Shown here piece by piece: positions 61,172-64,000 of a stretch of 64,000 nucleotides of DNA (position 1 is the first letter of the stretch; every line of letters starts with the position of its first letter). The stretch is from JAWLAT01 sp041395325. Lineage in GTDB: Bacteria; Pseudomonadota; Gammaproteobacteria; Xanthomonadales; SZUA-5. Made by a program: the position numbers and the translations under genes. The DNA lies in the NCBI GenBank assembly GCA_041395325.1, contig JAWLAT010000018.1, forward strand, positions 36,740 to 100,739, read 5' to 3'. A model generated the notes under the pieces. That model saw nothing but the letters and a program-made list of their open reading frames with translations, was not told the DNA's origin and did no database searches.

Positions 61172-61245
61172 TGGGGGATCGTCTAACGGTAGGACAGCGG
61201 ACTCTGACTCCGCCAGTCTAGGTTCGAATCCTAGTCCCCCAGCCC
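61172..61245 (+). tRNA. tRNA-Gln (anticodon CUG)
   Basis: The acceptor stem TGGGGGA (61172-61178) pairs with TCCCCCA (61235-61241). The anticodon stem GCGGA/TCCGC encloses loop CTCTGAC with anticodon CTG. The T-arm is CTAGG-TTCGAAT-CCTAG. The discriminator is G, and the next bases are CCC instead of the CCA expected when the tail is encoded. An integrase gene follows 240 bases downstream, so the 3' half probably serves as attachment site. Confidence 0.93.
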
Positions 61246-61283
61246 GAGTCCCAACCCGTCCCACCGGGGCTCAAGAAACGAAG

Positions 61284-61309
61284 AAGCCCGCATAACAGCG
61301 GGCTTTTTT
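61284..61309 (+). terminator. Rho-independent terminator after tRNA-Gln
   Basis: AAGCCCGC (61284-61291) pairs with GCGGGCTT (61298-61305) around ATAACA, followed by a T run to 61309. It ends the tRNA (or rpsI-tRNA) transcript. Confidence 0.9.
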
Positions 61310-61483
61310 GTGCCCAGAGGGTTCCAGGGCGACCCGTTGCATCCCGCTCAAGGTGTGCGGTAGCGTGGGGTAGGGGCAAGGAAGTGGGGTAACATATCCC
61401 CACGCGAACATTCGTTCGAACTTTGCTCCGGTGCCCCGAAACCCGCGCCCTGACAGGGTTTCGCCCAGATGGATTTACCCCAC

Positions 61484-62669
61484 ATGGGCAAGCTCACCGA
61501 TCTGGCCATCCGCAATGCAAAACCCCACGAGCGAAAGTACAAGCTCTCTGGTGGTGGCGGTCTGACACTGATCGTGATGCCAGACGGCGCGGTATTGGCG
61601 CCTGCGCTATCGCTACGGCGGCAAGCAGAAGGAGATCTCACTTGGCCGCCCTTATCCTGCACTCACACTGAAGGCCGCCGAAGCGTCCGCACAACGCATG
61701 CGGGACATGCTGACGGAAGGAATCGACCCCGCCGAGCAACGGCTGCAGGACAAGCTGAAGCTCAAGGCTCGACTTGAGAACACCTTCCGCGGCACGGCAG
61801 ACGCATGGTTCGACTTTCGCAGCCGGGCGTGGGCGAAGTCCACCCAGAAGCAGGTTCGCGACTACCTGGATAAGGACCTTCTTCCTGTCCTTGGCAAGCG
61901 GCCGCTGGCGGCGATAACGACCCTTGAGCTGGCTGCATTTACCCGCAGGCTTGAGGAGCGCGGTGCACCGGATGTAGCCAAGAAGGCTCGCCAGTGGCTG
62001 GCCTCTATATTCAGCTTTGCCCGCGAATGGATGGGTTGATAGCGATCCCGTCAGCGACCTGAAGGCTTGGTGTTGCCCACCCGAGAGACCAATCACTTTG
62101 CCCACCTGACCCTCGATGAACTGCCCGAACTGCTGCGCAGGCTCGACGCCTTTCGGGCGTCGCCGCTGATCAAGGGCGCCGCCTGGTTGTCCTTGTGGAC
62201 TGCCAACCGCCCGAGTCACGCGCACACTTCGCTGGGACGAACTCGACGACGACGCGCTGGACGATCGCAAAGGGTCGGGCGGGCATGAAGCGCGGCTACG
62301 CCCATCTGACTCCTTTGCCGCGCCAGGCCGTTGCGCTTCTTCGCGAACTGCAGCCAGTCACCGGCTACTACCAGCATGTCTTCATCGGCCGCAATGACCC
62401 GATGAAGCCGATCAGCGATGGCTCGGTAAACATGCTGCTCAAGCGCCTCGGCTACCGCGGAAAGCAAACCGCCATGGGTTCCGCCACCTGATCGCACGGC
62501 GCTCAATGAGTTCGGCTACGACTCCGACCACGTCGAACGCCAGCTCGCTCACGGCGACCCGGACAAGATCCGTGGCACCTACAACAAGGCGCAGTACCTG
62601 GTGCAGCGGCGGAAGATGATGCAGGACTGGGCGGACTATCTGGATCGGCTACGGAAGCCTGGCAAGTGA
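61484..62669 (+). pseudogene. P4-type tyrosine integrase (DUF4102 N-terminus), frame broken about seven times
   Basis: The start MGKLTDLAIRNAKPHERKYK with LSGGGGLTLIVMPDG is the arm-binding N-terminus of P4-like integrases. Family sequence then continues in changing frames: YWRLRYRYGGKQKEISLG, a core-binding domain with TFRGTADAWFDFRSRAWAKS, SDPVSDLKA, LPTRETNHFAHLTLDELPEL, GVTRTLRWDEL with the first catalytic Arg, TIAKGRAGMKRGYAHLTPLP, GFRHLIRTALNEFGYD with the His-Arg pair, and HVERQLAHGDPDKIRGTYN with the Tyr. Breaks lie near 61588, 62036, 62068, 62211, 62260, 62476 and 62492. All catalytic residues remain, so this looks like base-calling loss rather than old decay. Confidence 0.85.
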
Positions 62670-62693
62670 AGCCAAGGAAAAGCCAGAGGTGGA

Positions 62694-63179
62694 ATGGGGC
62701 GGCCGCTGATCAACGGTGAAGATGTCTTGGCGAAGATCGCCCAGCATGGCCATGGCATATCGCTCAAGCGCGGCGAGGTCATAGCACTCGTAGACCTCTT
62801 TACGCCGGACAGGCAAGGCAAGTCTCAGAACGAGTATCGCCACGACGTGGGTGTCCAATTAGATTCGGCGTCGAAACAGCGCAAGTCCAGGTCACGGATC
62901 CCCGAGATCGTCAAGGAGTCAGACGGCACCTTTCTTGCCGTGAACGCCGTATGGTGGGTTGTCGACCTTCTGGGTTTTCGGCCGGCAGAGCTTCCGCTAC
63001 CAGAAGGTGGCCGGGTCATCAACATGGCCGCATCCATCCAAGTGCGGGTCGCACTAGAGGCTGCCAAACGTCGCTTGATGCCCGACACGATTGCGGATTG
63101 CCACGAGCTCATTGGTCGACTCTACGACTACATCGTGAAGGCCGAAGAACGCTCAAAGAGGCGGCGGCGCAGAGGATAG
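62694..63179 (+). CDS. Hypothetical protein of the integrative element
   Basis: The protein has 161 residues starting MGRPLINGEDVLAKIAQHGH. It is mostly hydrophilic with a basic C-terminus (RSKRRRRRG) that could bind nucleic acid. A middle segment AVNAVWWVVDLLGFRPAELP is hydrophobic. I do not recognise it. It begins 24 bases after the integrase and is read in the same direction. Confidence 0.6.
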   Translation: MGRPLINGEDVLAKIAQHGHGISLKRGEVIALVDLFTPDRQGKSQNEYRHDVGVQLDSASKQRKSRSRIPEIVKESDGTFLAVNAVWWVVDLLGFRPAELPLPEGGRVINMAASIQVRVALEAAKRRLMPDTIADCHELIGRLYDYIVKAEERSKRRRRRG

Positions 63180-63327
63180 CCGCCCAGGCGAGGGCCGCTC
63201 TGATGCAACTTAAACCTTTTTATGTGCCATATCTTGCTAAATGTCTTAGTTCGTGGAAGCCTTTGCCCTGGGCCGTATTGAGCCCAATGGGGGAACCCAG
63301 CACACAACCGCTGCCAAGGAAGGCACC

Positions 63328-63630
63328 ATGAAGATCGATACGCCAGACGCGGACAGGACGTCCGCGGACCCGCAATGCGGACAACAGCAACACGGCCAAG
63401 TGAGCAGGCTGCTTCGTCAGGCAGAGGTACTTCTACTCACCGGCCTAACAAAGAGCAGCCTCTATCGCGCAATCGAGCGGGGCCACTTCCCGCGCCCGGT
63501 GAAACTGACGCCAGGCGCCAGCGCGAGCTCAAGAACGAGTAGTCGCTTTCTGGAGTCGGAAGTCAACGCGTTCATCGCCGCCCGGGTCGCCGAGCGCGAC
63601 GCGGCACTAGACGCCGGAGGCGTCCGGTGA
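63328..63630 (+). CDS. AlpA-family transcriptional regulator / excisionase-like protein
   Basis: The protein has 100 residues. The winged helix region is VSRLLRQAEVLLLTGLTKSS followed by LYRAIERGHFPRPVKLTPGA and ESEVNAFIAARVAER, the AlpA pattern. AlpA proteins activate or direct excision of P4-like elements. A short Ser/Arg-rich insertion (SASSRTSSR) stands where most relatives have two to four residues. GGAAGG lies before the ATG at 63328. It is followed by a gene with GTGA overlap. Confidence 0.82.
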   Translation: MKIDTPDADRTSADPQCGQQQHGQVSRLLRQAEVLLLTGLTKSSLYRAIERGHFPRPVKLTPGASASSRTSSRFLESEVNAFIAARVAERDAALDAGGVR

Positions 63631-63926
63631 ACGTGCGGCTCCTTGAGACAAAGCGAACCGAGCTCGGGCTCGTTGCCTTACTGCTACTCGAGGACGGGCG
63701 AAGAGTTGCGAGCTTGATCAATGGCCACGCGACCCGCGTACCAGAAATCGCCATGCTCTCCGGCATCGATCAGATGCGAGTAGCCGCGGTAGAGGCGTTG
63801 GGGATCGAGTGGCGTGCGCCGGAGTGCTTGGACGAACAATTCCGCTGCCCCACTTTCCGGGGTGAGCCAACGAGCGGGAGCAACACTGCCGGGCCACCGC
63901 GAGCGGTCATCGGAGGCGAATCATGA
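63627..63926 (+). CDS. Hypothetical protein of the integrative element
   Basis: The protein has 99 residues with a GTG start overlapping the AlpA-like stop. It contains a GLVALLLLEDGRRVASLING segment, without clear membrane helices. Near its end the sequence CCACCGCGAGCGGTC also occurs in the hairpin repeats at 60.1 and 60.3 kb. No family recognised. Confidence 0.55.
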   Translation: MNVRLLETKRTELGLVALLLLEDGRRVASLINGHATRVPEIAMLSGIDQMRVAAVEALGIEWRAPECLDEQFRCPTFRGEPTSGSNTAGPPRAVIGGES

Positions 63927-64000
63927 GCTACACGAAGCTCTTCGGAAGCATCATTCATTCGACGATTTGGCGTGAGCCCGACCATATTCGAATCATCTGG
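63923..64000 (+). CDS. Phage-like protein, N-terminal fragment (cut by window edge)
   Basis: The visible 26 residues begin MSYTKLFGSIIHSTIWREPD. The N-terminus with YTKLF-S-I-STIW recalls proteins near the replication genes of prophages and integrative elements. The ATG overlaps the stop of the previous gene. The rest lies outside the window, so function is open. Confidence 0.6.
   Translation, partial: MSYTKLFGSIIHSTIWREPDHIRIIW

Larger units (their letters stand above)
61226..64000. mobile_element. Left end of an integrative element inserted at tRNA-Gln (cut by window edge)
   Basis: The order tRNA 3' end, P4-type integrase, small unknown gene, AlpA-like regulator, further small overlapping genes and a phage-like gene is that of integrative islands or satellite prophages. 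The GC content drops locally (for example near 63210-63245). The other end and the second attachment site lie beyond 64000. Confidence 0.7.

Noticed and set aside
61245..64000. Anti-phage defence genes in the island
   Set aside because: None of the visible island genes shows nuclease, helicase, TIR, reverse transcriptase or toxin motifs; the cargo lies outside the window.

Overview
The window is about 65% GC and looks like a chromosomal segment of a gammaproteobacterium of the Xanthomonadales/Lysobacterales type. The main reasons are the Xps-style type II secretion (T2SS) order gspE-F-G-H-I-J-K-L-M-N-D with a lipoprotein secretin last, the pepA-holC and lptF-lptG pairs, and a secreted metalloprotease ending in the IFANGFE tail that I associate with this group. 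The assignment is inferred from gene content only.

Layout. 1-10.9 kb: a cut secreted protein, an acidic lipoprotein, an ABC exporter half-transporter, an orphan FtsX/MacB-type permease, and a three-gene importer operon (ATPase, permease, and a substrate-binding protein fused to a peptidoglycan-binding OmpA domain). 11-20.8 kb: a metalloprotease, a ferredoxin-flavin reductase with a hotdog thioesterase, an acyltransferase with a YheT-like hydrolase, a TPR-sulfotransferase, a PEBP-family protein, holC and pepA. 20.9-29.5 kb: lptFG, xerD, an RDD protein, dsbC behind a sigma-E-like promoter, and purL. 29.5-42 kb: the T2SS operon and a small lipoprotein. 42-48.7 kb: two secreted proteins, the first with the codon use of a highly expressed gene, then a parvulin and an O-antigen-type ABC exporter pair (Wzm/Wzt-like) with no glycosyltransferases nearby. 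48.8-55 kb: a secreted amidohydrolase, a DUF1203-like protein overlapping an Ada-like repair protein, a GNAT acetyltransferase, and a divergent hydrolase/TetR pair. 55.2-59.8 kb: pgk, pyk and a glcF-like gene separated by repeat-rich spacers. 60.3-64 kb: remnants of rplM and rpsI, a tRNA-Gln(CUG), and the left end of an integrative element inserted at that tRNA (integrase, AlpA-like regulator, small unknown genes).

Two themes run through the window. The first is a rich set of small intergenic repeats: inverted arms built from short tandem units (TCAGCCC and ACTGGAA types), a REP-like 28-bp inverted repeat, a TTCGATC palindrome family, a CCTCCCC/GGGGGAGG hairpin family and a 9-mer tandem. Two of these elements sit inside the T2SS operon, before gspF and before gspG. 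The second is local reading-frame damage. gspD carries three close frameshifts, rpsI has one extra G, rplM lacks its 5' third, and the integrase carries about seven single-base breaks. Because rplM and rpsI are essential, consensus or assembly error is the simplest explanation, and conclusions drawn from those loci should be treated with care.

I found no CRISPR array, no rRNA, no complete insertion sequence and no recognisable defence system.
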